Source: CANDYO01 sp049653745
GTDB taxonomy: Bacteria; Pseudomonadota; Alphaproteobacteria; Rickettsiales; CANDYO01
Length of the DNA: 64,000 nucleotides
Direction: 5' to 3'
Assembly (NCBI GenBank): GCA_049653745.1
Contig: JBASGW010000014.1
Span: 1 to 64,000 of the forward strand
In this document: positions 16,894-24,448 of the stretch, piece by piece
How the letters are laid out: each line of letters starts with the position of its first letter
How positions within the stretch are numbered: position 1 is the stretch's first letter
Translations under genes and position numbers: made by a program
Notes under the pieces: model-generated
What the model saw: only the letters and a program-made list of their open reading frames with translations
Told to the model about the DNA's origin: nothing
Database searches by the model: none

Positions 16894-17748
16894 TCATCCT
16901 AGTTTTAAAGCAGATCTTAAGGTATTATTAAGCAAACAAGCTACTGTCATAGGACCCACTCCTCCAGGAACCGGAGAAATAGCTCTCACTTTTTCAAGGG
17001 CTCCACTAAACTCTACATCTCCGAGAATTTTCCCTTCATTATTATAATTAATACCCACATCAATTACCACAGAGCCTTCTTTTACCCAATCGCCTTTAAT
17101 AATTTCTGGACTGCCAACTGCAGCGATTAAAATATCAGCTCTTTTACATAAGTCTTTTAAATTAGAAGTATATGAATGAGCAATTGTAACTGTACAGTTT
17201 TCTTGCAATAACACATGCAGCATAGGCTTACCCACTATATTAGAACGACCAATAATTAAGGCATTTAATCCTCTCAAGTCCTCAACAGCATGTTTTATTA
17301 AAATTAAACAACCCTGCGGGGTGCATGGCACAAAGCAATCCTGGGCCGTCACTAATTTCCCAAAATTGATTGCAGTAAAGCCATCCACATCCTTCTTTGG
17401 ATCAATAGCATTAATAATATTGATAGGATTAATATGTTTTGGCAAAGGCAGTTGAACTAAAATACCATGAACTTTAGAATTAGAATTTAACGAAGCAATT
17501 AAACATAATAATTCTTTTTCTGAAATATCTACACTAGGATAAAATTCAAAGGAATCAATACCAGCTTTTTTACAAGCGCTTATTTTATTCCTTACATAAA
17601 GCTTGCTTGCAGGATTTTCTCCAACTAAAATAACAGCTAAACCTGGAGTTATATTTGAACTATTTTTAAGCAACAACACTTGACTAGCTATATCTTCACG
17701 AATTTTAGCTGCAATTGCTTTGCCATCAATTACTTTAGCTAAATTCAC
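16894..17748 (-). CDS. folD: Bifunctional methylene-THF dehydrogenase/cyclohydrolase
   Basis: Interconverts 5,10-methylene- and 10-formyl-tetrahydrofolate using NADP. Motifs seen are YVRNKISACKKAGI (catalytic Lys region), VQLPLPKHINPINIINAIDPKKDVDGF and VIDVGINYN with PGGVGPMTVACLLNNT. The 284-residue length is typical. The start is GTG at 17748, directly abutting the stop of the reductase gene (TAAGTG), so the two are co-transcribed and probably translationally coupled. It supplies folates used by formylation and possibly by TrmFO. Confidence 0.97.
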   Translation of the reverse strand: MNLAKVIDGKAIAAKIREDIASQVLLLKNSSNITPGLAVILVGENPASKLYVRNKISACKKAGIDSFEFYPSVDISEKELLCLIASLNSNSKVHGILVQLPLPKHINPINIINAIDPKKDVDGFTAINFGKLVTAQDCFVPCTPQGCLILIKHAVEDLRGLNALIIGRSNIVGKPMLHVLLQENCTVTIAHSYTSNLKDLCKRADILIAAVGSPEIIKGDWVKEGSVVIDVGINYNNEGKILGDVEFSGALEKVRAISPVPGGVGPMTVACLLNNTLRSALKLG

Positions 17749-18753
17749 TTAAGCTCCAATTCCTTTGGTTGTAGAATATTCAAAATGTAGTAGCTCTCCT
17801 GGAAAAACAATTTTATGTATTGCATGACATGCCACAGCGCATTCACTAAATCCTGTAAGTATTAATTTAAGCTTTCCTGGATAAGAACAAATATCACCTA
17901 CGGCGAATACCCCCGCTATATTTGTTTCCATAGTTACAGGATCAACGGACAAATGCTTTTTATGAATATCAAGTCCCCAATTTTCTATAGGACCAATGTC
18001 CATAGCTAAACCATAAAAAGATAATAATATGTCAGCTGGTACGCTTAAAAGATTACCATCAAAATCTTTGAGCTTTACTTCTTCTAACACACCATTTTCA
18101 CCAACTAACTGGTCTAACTGATAAGGAGCTACAATTTTTATTTTGCCTTGAGCAGCTAATTCTAATATTTTATCATGGCTATTAGGAGCACAGCGAAATT
18201 TATCTCTGCGATGAACTAAGGTAACGTCAGCAATATCTGCTAATGAAATAGCCCAATCAACTGCTGAATCACCACCACCGGCAATAACCACTCTTTTGCC
18301 ACGCATATCTTCTCTGCGCTTCACTAAGTAAAAAACACTCTTATTTTCAAATTCCTCAAGCCTTTCCAAAGGTGGACGATTAGGACCAAATGCTCCAGCT
18401 CCAGCAGCAATAATAACAGCCTTAGCATTAATAATTGCACCACTACTAGTTTCTAGAACAAAGTGATCTCCATCCCTACTTAAATGTTCAACTCTTTGAT
18501 TTAAATGAAACTCCGGAGCAAAAGGAGAAATTTGATCAACTAACACATCAACTAACTCTTTAGCAGAAATTTGAGGATATGCTGGAATGTCATAAATTGG
18601 CTTTTCAGGATATAAACTAATACATTGTCCACCAACAGCATCTAAGGTATCAATTACATGACATTTCATTTTTAACATTCCTGCTTGAAAAACAGTGAAT
18701 AATCCAACTGGACCAGCGCCAATAATAGCGATATCTGTATTTATTTGACTCAT
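17749..18753 (-). CDS. Ferredoxin--NADP reductase, thioredoxin-reductase-like
   Basis: A flavoprotein of the FNR2/YumC type (334 residues) that moves electrons between NADPH and ferredoxin or flavodoxin. The FAD site is IIGAGPVGLFTVFQAG at residues about 10-25, the NADPH site is VVIAGGGDSAVDWAISLA, and the closing FAD motif is GVFAVGDICSYPGKLKLI. The CxxC redox pair of true thioredoxin reductase is absent, which supports the FNR assignment. First gene of the pair with folD. Confidence 0.92.
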   Translation of the reverse strand: MSQINTDIAIIGAGPVGLFTVFQAGMLKMKCHVIDTLDAVGGQCISLYPEKPIYDIPAYPQISAKELVDVLVDQISPFAPEFHLNQRVEHLSRDGDHFVLETSSGAIINAKAVIIAAGAGAFGPNRPPLERLEEFENKSVFYLVKRREDMRGKRVVIAGGGDSAVDWAISLADIADVTLVHRRDKFRCAPNSHDKILELAAQGKIKIVAPYQLDQLVGENGVLEEVKLKDFDGNLLSVPADILLSFYGLAMDIGPIENWGLDIHKKHLSVDPVTMETNIAGVFAVGDICSYPGKLKLILTGFSECAVACHAIHKIVFPGELLHFEYSTTKGIGA

Positions 18754-19065
18754 AAAAACTTCCTAGTTTTTTCTATAATATTTATTTTTGTTAGCATACA
18801 TTAAACTCTAAAATTTAACAATAGTTTTACTATTAAAGAAAAAGCTACTAATTATCGCGATCAATAGCCTTGAACTTATTTATATATATCATCATTTTAA
18901 TTTTAAATAATTATTATATAGCTAAAGAAAAAAAACCTTATCCCTGACTAAATCAATGCATAATATGTCGCACATGCATTACTGACAGCAATAAATAATA
19001 TGCACTGCTAGTAATTTAGCTGATGTTAATTAGAGAGAAAAACAAATTGAATATCGAATAAGCTT
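18754..19065. other. Gene-free stretch, 312 bases
   Basis: Very AT-rich sequence between two minus-strand genes. It should hold the promoter of the reductase-folD unit and the end of the NDUFA12-mlaD-deformylase unit. The only structure I see is a seven-base inverted repeat, AATGCAT and ATGCATT, around 18957-18982. No ORF with a ribosome-binding site and no T-tailed hairpin stood out. Confidence 0.5.
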
Positions 19066-19605
19066 CTAGTGGCTGCAATGAGCACCATGAATATGCGGAG
19101 GATGATGTTTTATAAATTTTTGCATTTTCTTTAGCAGAAGATCGCGCTTTAATTTTGATAAATAATCTAAGTATACTTTACCACAAAGATAATCCATTTC
19201 ATGCTGTATTACTCTAGCAAAAAAACCATCAACCTCTAAAACTCTAGCTTCTCCTTCTAAATCTAGGTATTTAACTTTGATATTTTTAGGACGCTGAATA
19301 ACAGCTGATATTCCTGGGAAACTTATAGAAGCCTCTTCATATTCAACTAACTCTTGAGAAGACTCAATAATTTCAGGGTTTAACATAACATACGGGTTAT
19401 TTGTAGAATTCTCTCTTAAATCAACAACAATAATCTGCCTATCAATACCAACCATATTAGAACCCAATCCAACAGCCTTCTCAAAATACATTGTTTCCAA
19501 CATATCTTTAGCTAATTGTTTTATCTCATCATCAATTCTGTCTATTGGCTTAGCTTCCTGTTTAAAAACAGAATTAGGAGCATAAATTATTGGTAATACC
19601 GCCAT
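19066..19605 (-). CDS. Peptide deformylase-like protein, active site lost
   Basis: A 179-residue protein with the overall deformylase layout but a broken active site. The GxGLAAPQ motif reads VGLGSNMVG (Gln replaced by Met51). EGCLS reads EASIS, so the metal ligand Cys is Ser93. HEMDH reads HEMDY, so the second His ligand is Tyr139; only His135 and Glu136 remain. The usual iron site cannot form. The C-terminus is His-rich (HHPPHIHGAHCSH), a possible new metal site. It is seven bases downstream of mlaD in the NDUFA12-mlaD unit. The true deformylase must be elsewhere, and this one may have a structural, ribosome-associated or unknown role. Confidence 0.85.
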   Translation of the reverse strand: MAVLPIIYAPNSVFKQEAKPIDRIDDEIKQLAKDMLETMYFEKAVGLGSNMVGIDRQIIVVDLRENSTNNPYVMLNPEIIESSQELVEYEEASISFPGISAVIQRPKNIKVKYLDLEGEARVLEVDGFFARVIQHEMDYLCGKVYLDYLSKLKRDLLLKKMQKFIKHHPPHIHGAHCSH

Positions 19606-19612
19606 AAAACTA

Positions 19613-20149
19613 CTATTTCAACTCTTCTTTATTGCCAACAACTGAACTTGCAGCCGCAGGAGCGGAATCATCTTTCTTTTCTTCTCCACCTGCTTTAGCG
19701 GAATCCGCTTTAGAAAAAATCATTTTTCCAATTAAGGTTTCTAAATTTAAAGAAGACTGGGTATATTGTATTTCTCCACCAGCAGCTAGCATCTGATCAT
19801 CAGCACCTGGAGTTATTGCAAAATATTTACCACCTACAAGCCCCTCACTAGAGATTTTTGCAATTGAATCTGCAGGAACTTTAATATTTTTCTTTATAGA
19901 TATTTTAACTATTGCAAAATATGTTTTAGGATCCAACTCTTCTCCGGTTACCACCCCCACTTTTACTCCGCCTATTCTAACTGGCGTGCCCACTGCAATT
20001 CCATCTGCTTGTTCAAATTTTGCAATTAGATTATAGTTGTCATCGGAAACACTAACACCCGTATTATGTTCCATAAAAAATAATAAAAACCAGCCAGCTA
20101 CTATTAAAACAAAAGCTCCGGTTAAAGTTTCAATCATATTTTTATTCAT
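19613..20149 (-). CDS. mlaD: MlaD-family lipid transport protein
   Basis: The substrate-binding MCE protein of the Mla phospholipid transporter, anchored in the inner membrane by a helix at residues 8-26 (ETLTGAFVLIVAGWFLLFF). The MCE domain follows (FEQADGIAVGTPVRIGGVKVGVV, residues about 44-66, and SSEGLVGGKYFAITPG). A low-complexity tail (about 150-178, Ala/Lys/Asp-rich) ends it. In many alphaproteobacteria mlaD sits beside the NDUFA12 gene, as here (29 bases apart). MlaE and MlaF are not in the window. Confidence 0.92.
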   Translation of the reverse strand: MNKNMIETLTGAFVLIVAGWFLLFFMEHNTGVSVSDDNYNLIAKFEQADGIAVGTPVRIGGVKVGVVTGEELDPKTYFAIVKISIKKNIKVPADSIAKISSEGLVGGKYFAITPGADDQMLAAGGEIQYTQSSLNLETLIGKMIFSKADSAKAGGEEKKDDSAPAAASSVVGNKEELK

Positions 20150-20178
20150 ATCTATTACCTATTTTACTAATCTTAAAT

Positions 20179-20541
20179 TTAATTTATTGGTTCCCAAGCT
20201 TGATAATCACCGGTTGCCTTATCTCTTTTTCCACTTCTTAAAGAATCCTTATGACCTGAAGGAACATAAGCACATTCTGTGCCTGTTAAATTAGGTATGT
20301 GTGGCTTCTTGCCTTTATAATCTACTTGATTTACTGGTAATTCGTCAATGGCATAATGCAACCAAGAGTGCCATAATGCTGGAACCTTGGATGCATCATC
20401 CATTCCTTTATAAATTACCATTCTCTTTTTTCTTTCTGATTGTTTAGACTTCTTTGCTTGGTAATAAGTATTTCCATAACTGTCTTGACCAACAGCCTCA
20501 CAGAATAAACTCACAAATAACCTTACCCCTAACGTTGCCAT
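20179..20541 (-). CDS. Complex I accessory subunit, NDUFA12 family
   Basis: The bacterial homologue of the 17.2-kDa subunit of respiratory NADH:ubiquinone oxidoreductase, found in alphaproteobacteria and mitochondria. Conserved blocks are GQDSYGNTYYQAKK, KKRMVIYKGMDDASKVPALWHSWLHYAIDELP and GDYQAWEP near the end. I place the start at ATG 20541 (MATLGVRLFV). An upstream in-frame GTG at 20547 would add two residues. It is the first gene of the minus-strand unit with mlaD and the deformylase-like gene. Confidence 0.93.
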   Translation of the reverse strand: MATLGVRLFVSLFCEAVGQDSYGNTYYQAKKSKQSERKKRMVIYKGMDDASKVPALWHSWLHYAIDELPVNQVDYKGKKPHIPNLTGTECAYVPSGHKDSLRSGKRDKATGDYQAWEPIN

Positions 20542-20669
20542 AAACACCAGCTTAATGTATTATAAAATATATATATTAACTAAACACTTTCTAAAGATAA
20601 GCATATTTTATTAAACTTAGCTAGTATAAAATATAATAGAATGTTTTTATGCACTTAAGAATATTATTA

Positions 20670-20699
20670 TTGACAAATATAGTTGAGTTAGCATATTTT
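20670..20699 (+). promoter_or_regulatory. Sigma-70-type promoter of rplM-rpsI
   Basis: A perfect TTGACA (20670-20675) is followed after 18 bases by TATTTT (20694-20699). Transcription would start near 20706, about 40 bases before rplM. Confidence 0.65.
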
Positions 20700-20746
20700 G
20701 TATTTTTCCTATATGTATGTAATATTTTTAAAGGCGATTGTAAGAA

Positions 20747-21217
20747 ATGAAAACTTACTCAATGAAAAAGTCAGAAATTGAAAAAAAATGGTTAGTTATC
20801 GATGCTACTAATGTAGTACTTGGAAGACTAGCTGCAAAAGTAGTTATGATTTTATCAGGCAAAGAAAAGCCTGCATATACTCCAAGCCAAGATTGTGGCG
20901 ATTATGTGATCATTATAAATGCAGATAAAATCCATTTAAGCGGAAATAAAGCAGCAACAAAAGATGGTAAAATCTATTACCGCCATACTGGATATTTTGG
21001 TGGAATAAAAGAAACCACAGCTGGGAAAATTTTAGCTGGCAAACACCCACAAAGAGTTGTTGAAAAAGCCATAGAAAGAATGTTAGATCGTGGCCCAATG
21101 GGCAGACAACGCTTATCTAATCTTCATGTTTATGCTGGAAACTCACATCCACATGAAGCTCAAAAGCCAGAAATTTTAGATTTCGCTAGCATGAATCCTA
21201 AGAACAAAAAAGGTTAA
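20747..21217 (+). CDS. rplM: Ribosomal protein L13 (uL13)
   Basis: A large-subunit protein that binds 23S rRNA early in assembly. The 156 residues contain WLVIDATNVVLGRLAAKVVMILSGKEKPAYTPSQDCGDYVIIINADKI-type sequence (here split by family-typical spacing), YYRHTGYFGGIK and VEKAIERMLDRGPMGRQRLSNLHVYAG. It is followed five bases later by rpsI, the usual bacterial pair, under the promoter at 20670. Confidence 0.99.
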   Translation: MKTYSMKKSEIEKKWLVIDATNVVLGRLAAKVVMILSGKEKPAYTPSQDCGDYVIIINADKIHLSGNKAATKDGKIYYRHTGYFGGIKETTAGKILAGKHPQRVVEKAIERMLDRGPMGRQRLSNLHVYAGNSHPHEAQKPEILDFASMNPKNKKG

Positions 21218-21222
21218 TAATT

Positions 21223-21675
21223 ATGTCATTAAACGCATTAGTACAACTCACTGAAACACAGGAAGTTAGGTTACCAAAAATTGACCCACAAGGTCGCTCT
21301 AATGGCACAGGCAGAAGAAAAGATGCTGTTGCTAGAGTTTGGATTAAGCCAGGAAAAGGCCAAATCTCAATAAATGGTAGAACTTTTGAAAACTATTTTC
21401 CACGTCCAGCTCACAGAATTTTGCTATTGCAAGCACTAGCAGAAACAAAAACAATCAATCAGTTTGATATATTTTGCACAGTAAAGGGTGGCGGCTCAAC
21501 CGGACAAGCTGGAGCTATTCGCCATGGTATCAGCAGAGCGCTAGATCAATATTCTCCAGAACTTCACGTATCTTTAAGCAGAGGTGGGTTTTTAACAAGA
21601 GACTCAAGAACTGTTGAACGTAAAAAATATGGTCAGAAGAAAGCTCGTAAACGTTTCCAATTCTCAAAACGTTAA
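21223..21675 (+). CDS. rpsI: Ribosomal protein S9 (uS9)
   Basis: A small-subunit protein whose C-terminal tail reaches the P-site tRNA. Motifs are GTGRRKDAVARVWIKPGKG, the RNA-binding GGGSTGQAGAIRHGISRAL, and the basic tail ERKKYGQKKARKRFQFSKR ending in Lys-Arg. The 150-residue length, with an N-terminal extension of about 25 residues, is normal for alphaproteobacteria. It is the second gene of the rplM-rpsI operon and ends just before a terminator. Confidence 0.99.
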   Translation: MSLNALVQLTETQEVRLPKIDPQGRSNGTGRRKDAVARVWIKPGKGQISINGRTFENYFPRPAHRILLLQALAETKTINQFDIFCTVKGGGSTGQAGAIRHGISRALDQYSPELHVSLSRGGFLTRDSRTVERKKYGQKKARKRFQFSKR

Positions 21676-21687
21676 TATTTCAAAATC

Positions 21688-21709
21688 AGGCGCAGAAATG
21701 CGCCTTTTT
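21688..21709 (+). terminator. Terminator after rpsI
   Basis: Hairpin AGGCGCA-GAAA-TGCGCCT (21688-21705) with a GNRA-like loop, followed by TTTT. It lies 13 bases past the rpsI stop. Confidence 0.85.
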
Positions 21710-21738
21710 AATTTCAATATCTAGCATCCATAAGCAAC

Positions 21739-22701
21739 ATGACAAATAAATCATGGATATTTCTAAAACCAGGAGACATAGTTGATATAATAGCTCCCTC
21801 CTCTTCTGTTCCCACTGACAATTTACTAGAATATTATAAATCAGCAGAAAAAATATTAGCTAAATTTGATTTGATTGCCAGAATACCTTCAGATTTAATT
21901 AATTTAGATAAAGATTTATTTAGCGCTAACTCCTTAGAATATCGAAGCAAACATCTAATTTCAGCATTAAATGATCCAAACTCTAAGGCAATATGGGCAA
22001 TTAGGGGAGGATATGGTGCAGCAAAAATAATTCCACATCTAGAAAAAATCACTCCGCCAACTCAGCCTAAATTATTATTAGGATTTAGCGATATAACCGC
22101 ACTTCATTTGTTTTTACAAAATAATTGGCATTGGAACTCCATACATAGCCCTGTAATTAATCAAATAATTACTAACGAAAGCTTATTTACAAAATTAGAA
22201 CCTATTATTTTTGGCAAAGAAATTAAAGTTATCTATAATAATCTTCAGCCATTAAACGAAGCTGCAAAAAAAAATCAAGAAATAATAGCAGAAATTACTG
22301 GAGGAAACTTATCTATAGTGCAAACCAGCTTAGCAACTTCATGGCAAATCAACGGAGATAATAAAATTATTTTTCTTGAAGATATTGGCGAAAAAGGCTA
22401 TCAAATTGACCGTATGCTAAATCATCTTTTACAAGCTGGAGTTTTTGCTAAAGCTAAGGCTATTATATTTGGAGAAATAACTCCAGGATTTGAAACAGAT
22501 GGAAGAGATCTTTGCTTTAAAGCGATTGAAAATTTCGCATCTAGCTTAGAGATTCCTGCTCTATCTTTGCCTATTATAGGACATAACGCTAAAAATAATT
22601 CTCCACTTCCGCTTGGAAGCACTTGCATCTTAAATATAAATGACAACATCTCACTTTCATGTAATAGTGGGGGAGCTTTTAAAGAGGAATACACATGTTA
22701 A
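21739..22701 (+). CDS. ldcA: Muramoyltetrapeptide (LD-) carboxypeptidase, S66 family
   Basis: A cytoplasmic serine peptidase that trims the terminal D-alanine from recycled tetrapeptides. The catalytic residues line up as Ser117 (LLGFSDITALH), Glu214 (IFLEDIGEKGYQID) and His282 (GHNAKNNSPLPLG), with WAIRGGYGAAKIIP at about 86-98. The 320-residue length fits LdcA; the alternative is MccF, an immunity protein of the same family. Its last seven bases overlap bolA. It belongs with AmpG and the AmpD-like amidase found elsewhere in the window. Confidence 0.9.
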   Translation: MTNKSWIFLKPGDIVDIIAPSSSVPTDNLLEYYKSAEKILAKFDLIARIPSDLINLDKDLFSANSLEYRSKHLISALNDPNSKAIWAIRGGYGAAKIIPHLEKITPPTQPKLLLGFSDITALHLFLQNNWHWNSIHSPVINQIITNESLFTKLEPIIFGKEIKVIYNNLQPLNEAAKKNQEIIAEITGGNLSIVQTSLATSWQINGDNKIIFLEDIGEKGYQIDRMLNHLLQAGVFAKAKAIIFGEITPGFETDGRDLCFKAIENFASSLEIPALSLPIIGHNAKNNSPLPLGSTCILNINDNISLSCNSGGAFKEEYTC

Positions 22702-22979
22702 CAGCCAATCAGATAAAAGAACGCTTGAGCTTTCTTAATCCATCATTCTTTCAAATAACAGACGACAGTCATAAACATGCCGAACATATAGAAAATCCTA
22801 CAGGTGGATTAACTCACGCCACAATAACTATAGTATCTGAAGAATTTAGCGACATGCCAACCATTCAAAGACATAAAATAATTCATAAAGCTCTAAAAGA
22901 TGCTTTGGCCAGCTCTCTTCACGCCCTTTGTATTAATACCTACACATCAACAGAATATTCTAAAATAAATACTAAATAA
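22695..22979 (+). CDS. bolA: BolA-family protein
   Basis: A 94-residue BolA protein. Family features are the SHKHAEH motif (His27-His31 region) and VSEEFSDMPTIQRHKIIHKAL, with HALCINTYTSTEY at the end. BolA proteins pair with monothiol glutaredoxins around iron-sulfur clusters and affect cell shape and stress. The ATG lies inside the end of ldcA. No glutaredoxin gene is adjacent. A GC-rich imperfect inverted repeat follows at 23006-23031, without a T run. Confidence 0.92.
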   Translation: MLTANQIKERLSFLNPSFFQITDDSHKHAEHIENPTGGLTHATITIVSEEFSDMPTIQRHKIIHKALKDALASSLHALCINTYTSTEYSKINTK

Positions 22980-23026
22980 CGCAGCAGCGGTATTAAATAA
23001 TAAGACTTGGGGGCACTTACAACCCC

Positions 23027-23779
23027 TCAAGCATCCACTTCATAAAACCCAGCATTTCCACATAAATTAACATTACCATGCTCATCTATAGCTCCGCTAA
23101 TAAAATTGCTAAATAAATGCCCATCTATTAATTGATTAATTATCTTATTCTTAGAAAAATTCTCGCTAAACTTATTTTCATTTAAACAGATTTTAACAAC
23201 CTCTCCAATTTGCTTATCAAATATATTAACTAAATTAGGCTTTGCTGAATTATAAGACTTAAAACTTGCTTGAATTTCTTTTACTTGTTTAACATCTTGA
23301 TTAGCAAAGTTTTTTAAAATTAAATTATAACTGCCAGGATTTTCAAAAGTTATATCTTTTAACTTATTAGGATATTTACTAGCTAAAGAATAGGTAACTA
23401 AATCAGCTAAAATTCCTCCTAAGGAATATCCGGTTATAATAATTTTATAATCAGCAGGTAGATGCTCAAGTGAGTATTTAGTAAATTTTAAAGCATAATC
23501 ATATTGTTTTGGTAATTTGCCTTGCATAATATAACTATTAGATTCCATATCTTCCATCAAATCTAATAGGTTATTTGAATTAAACCCAGTTCCAGCGCTA
23601 CAAATAACTATTTGCTTCATTTTATTATTTATTACAGCAACCCCATAATATCCTTTTTTACTTAGGTGGAGCTGATCACTAGTATAAGCAACTCGGTATC
23701 CCTCTGGCAAATGTTCAGAATTTTTATTATGAACCACCATATTAATACGTAATAGTTGATATAAATTAGAATCTCTCAT
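23027..23779 (-). CDS. Lipase-like alpha/beta hydrolase
   Basis: A 250-residue protein with a class 3 lipase-like core. The nucleophile elbow is ITGYSLGG with Ser119, an acidic residue lies in the region around FENPG or NIFDKQ, and His221 (DGHLFSNF) is a fitting third member. VICSAGTGFNSNNLLDL precedes it like the strand and loop of the oxyanion region. There is no signal peptide. Similar GxSxG proteins occur among effectors of intracellular bacteria, but this one could equally be a housekeeping esterase. The substrate is unknown. It is monocistronic and converges with bolA. Confidence 0.72.
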   Translation of the reverse strand: MRDSNLYQLLRINMVVHNKNSEHLPEGYRVAYTSDQLHLSKKGYYGVAVINNKMKQIVICSAGTGFNSNNLLDLMEDMESNSYIMQGKLPKQYDYALKFTKYSLEHLPADYKIIITGYSLGGILADLVTYSLASKYPNKLKDITFENPGSYNLILKNFANQDVKQVKEIQASFKSYNSAKPNLVNIFDKQIGEVVKICLNENKFSENFSKNKIINQLIDGHLFSNFISGAIDEHGNVNLCGNAGFYEVDA

Positions 23780-23982
23780 TTTATTTTCTCTTAATTTAAT
23801 TAATCACAATAAAATTAGACTATTATTTTAGGCTAATTTATCCACAGCTCTCAATATATCTTCTTACTTATTGTAGAACAACGAGCGCCATTATACTTAA
23901 TAATAAGCGATGAATGTTAACCACAATATCTATAGTTGCTCAATAATAGTAAAAAAAACCTCAACTTAAGTTATATTGACAC

Positions 23983-24009
23983 TTGACACTAATCAATAGT
24001 TAGTATAAT
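23983..24009 (+). promoter_or_regulatory. Promoter of tRNA-Glu
   Basis: TTGACA occurs at 23976-23981 and again at 23983-23988, and TATAAT lies at 24004-24009. The second copy gives a short 15-base spacer (CTTGAC would give 16). The start would be near 24016, and the short leader contains the hairpin AGTCTAA-AAAG-TTAGACT (24019-24036) just before the tRNA. Confidence 0.6.
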
Positions 24010-24045
24010 TTTCTCTCCAGTCTAAAAAGTTAGACTTAAAACTTT

Positions 24046-24120
24046 GGCTCCTTCGTCTAGCGGTTAGGACACCACCCTTTCACGGTGGGAACACGGGTTC
24101 GATTCCCGTAGGAGTCACCA
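24046..24120 (+). tRNA. tRNA-Glu (UUC)
   Basis: A complete 75-base cloverleaf. The acceptor arm GGCTCCT pairs with AGGAGTC, the anticodon arm is CCACC-CTTTCAC-GGTGG with anticodon TTC, and the T arm is ACGGG-TTCGATT-CCCGT. The 3' CCA is encoded. It is single, on the plus strand between the lipase-like gene and the porin gene. Confidence 0.98.
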
Positions 24121-24448
24121 TTAAGCAAGAACTAAATCCCCCCCCCTACCATCAACTCAACAAAGAGTCTTTCTGACATTTTACATATTCAACTTTGCGC
24201 CTAAGTCACATTTATGCAACATTCATCACAAAATTCTATCAGTTTTGATGCTAATTCAGCCAGATGAATTGATTATACATAAAATATTGATTATGAATAT
24301 TGAATCGGAGAATTTTATTAATCTGTAATTAGTTTGCGATTAAATAAGTTCTAGAAGCAAGATATTAAAAGTGTAATAACTTTGATTTGCTTTGAATAGT
24401 AACTAATTAAACACAAACAAAATTTTTATAAACATAAGGTAAAAATAT
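24121..24448. other. Gene-free stretch before the porin, 328 bases
   Basis: Holds a run of nine C at 24138-24146, striking in such AT-rich DNA, then AT-rich sequence expected to contain the porin promoter and a long leader. TTAG-N7-TTAA near 24330-24350 resembles a CtrA half-site pair but is not convincing. I could not pick a clear -35/-10 pair. AAGG lies about ten bases before the porin ATG. No ORF is seen. Confidence 0.5.

Noticed and set aside
18957..18982. AATGCAT/ATGCATT inverted repeat in the 312-base gene-free stretch
   Set aside because: Short and unplaced relative to any promoter; likely chance.
19066..19605. Calling this gene a functional peptide deformylase (def)
   Set aside because: Two metal ligands and the motif 1 Gln are replaced, so the standard activity is not supported.
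23006..23031. GC-rich imperfect inverted repeat between bolA and the lipase-like gene
   Set aside because: No T run on either strand and it overlaps the lipase-like stop codon, so I do not call it a terminator.
24330..24350. TTAG-N7-TTAA resembling a CtrA site before the porin
   Set aside because: Only half matches the consensus and such motifs are frequent in AT-rich DNA.
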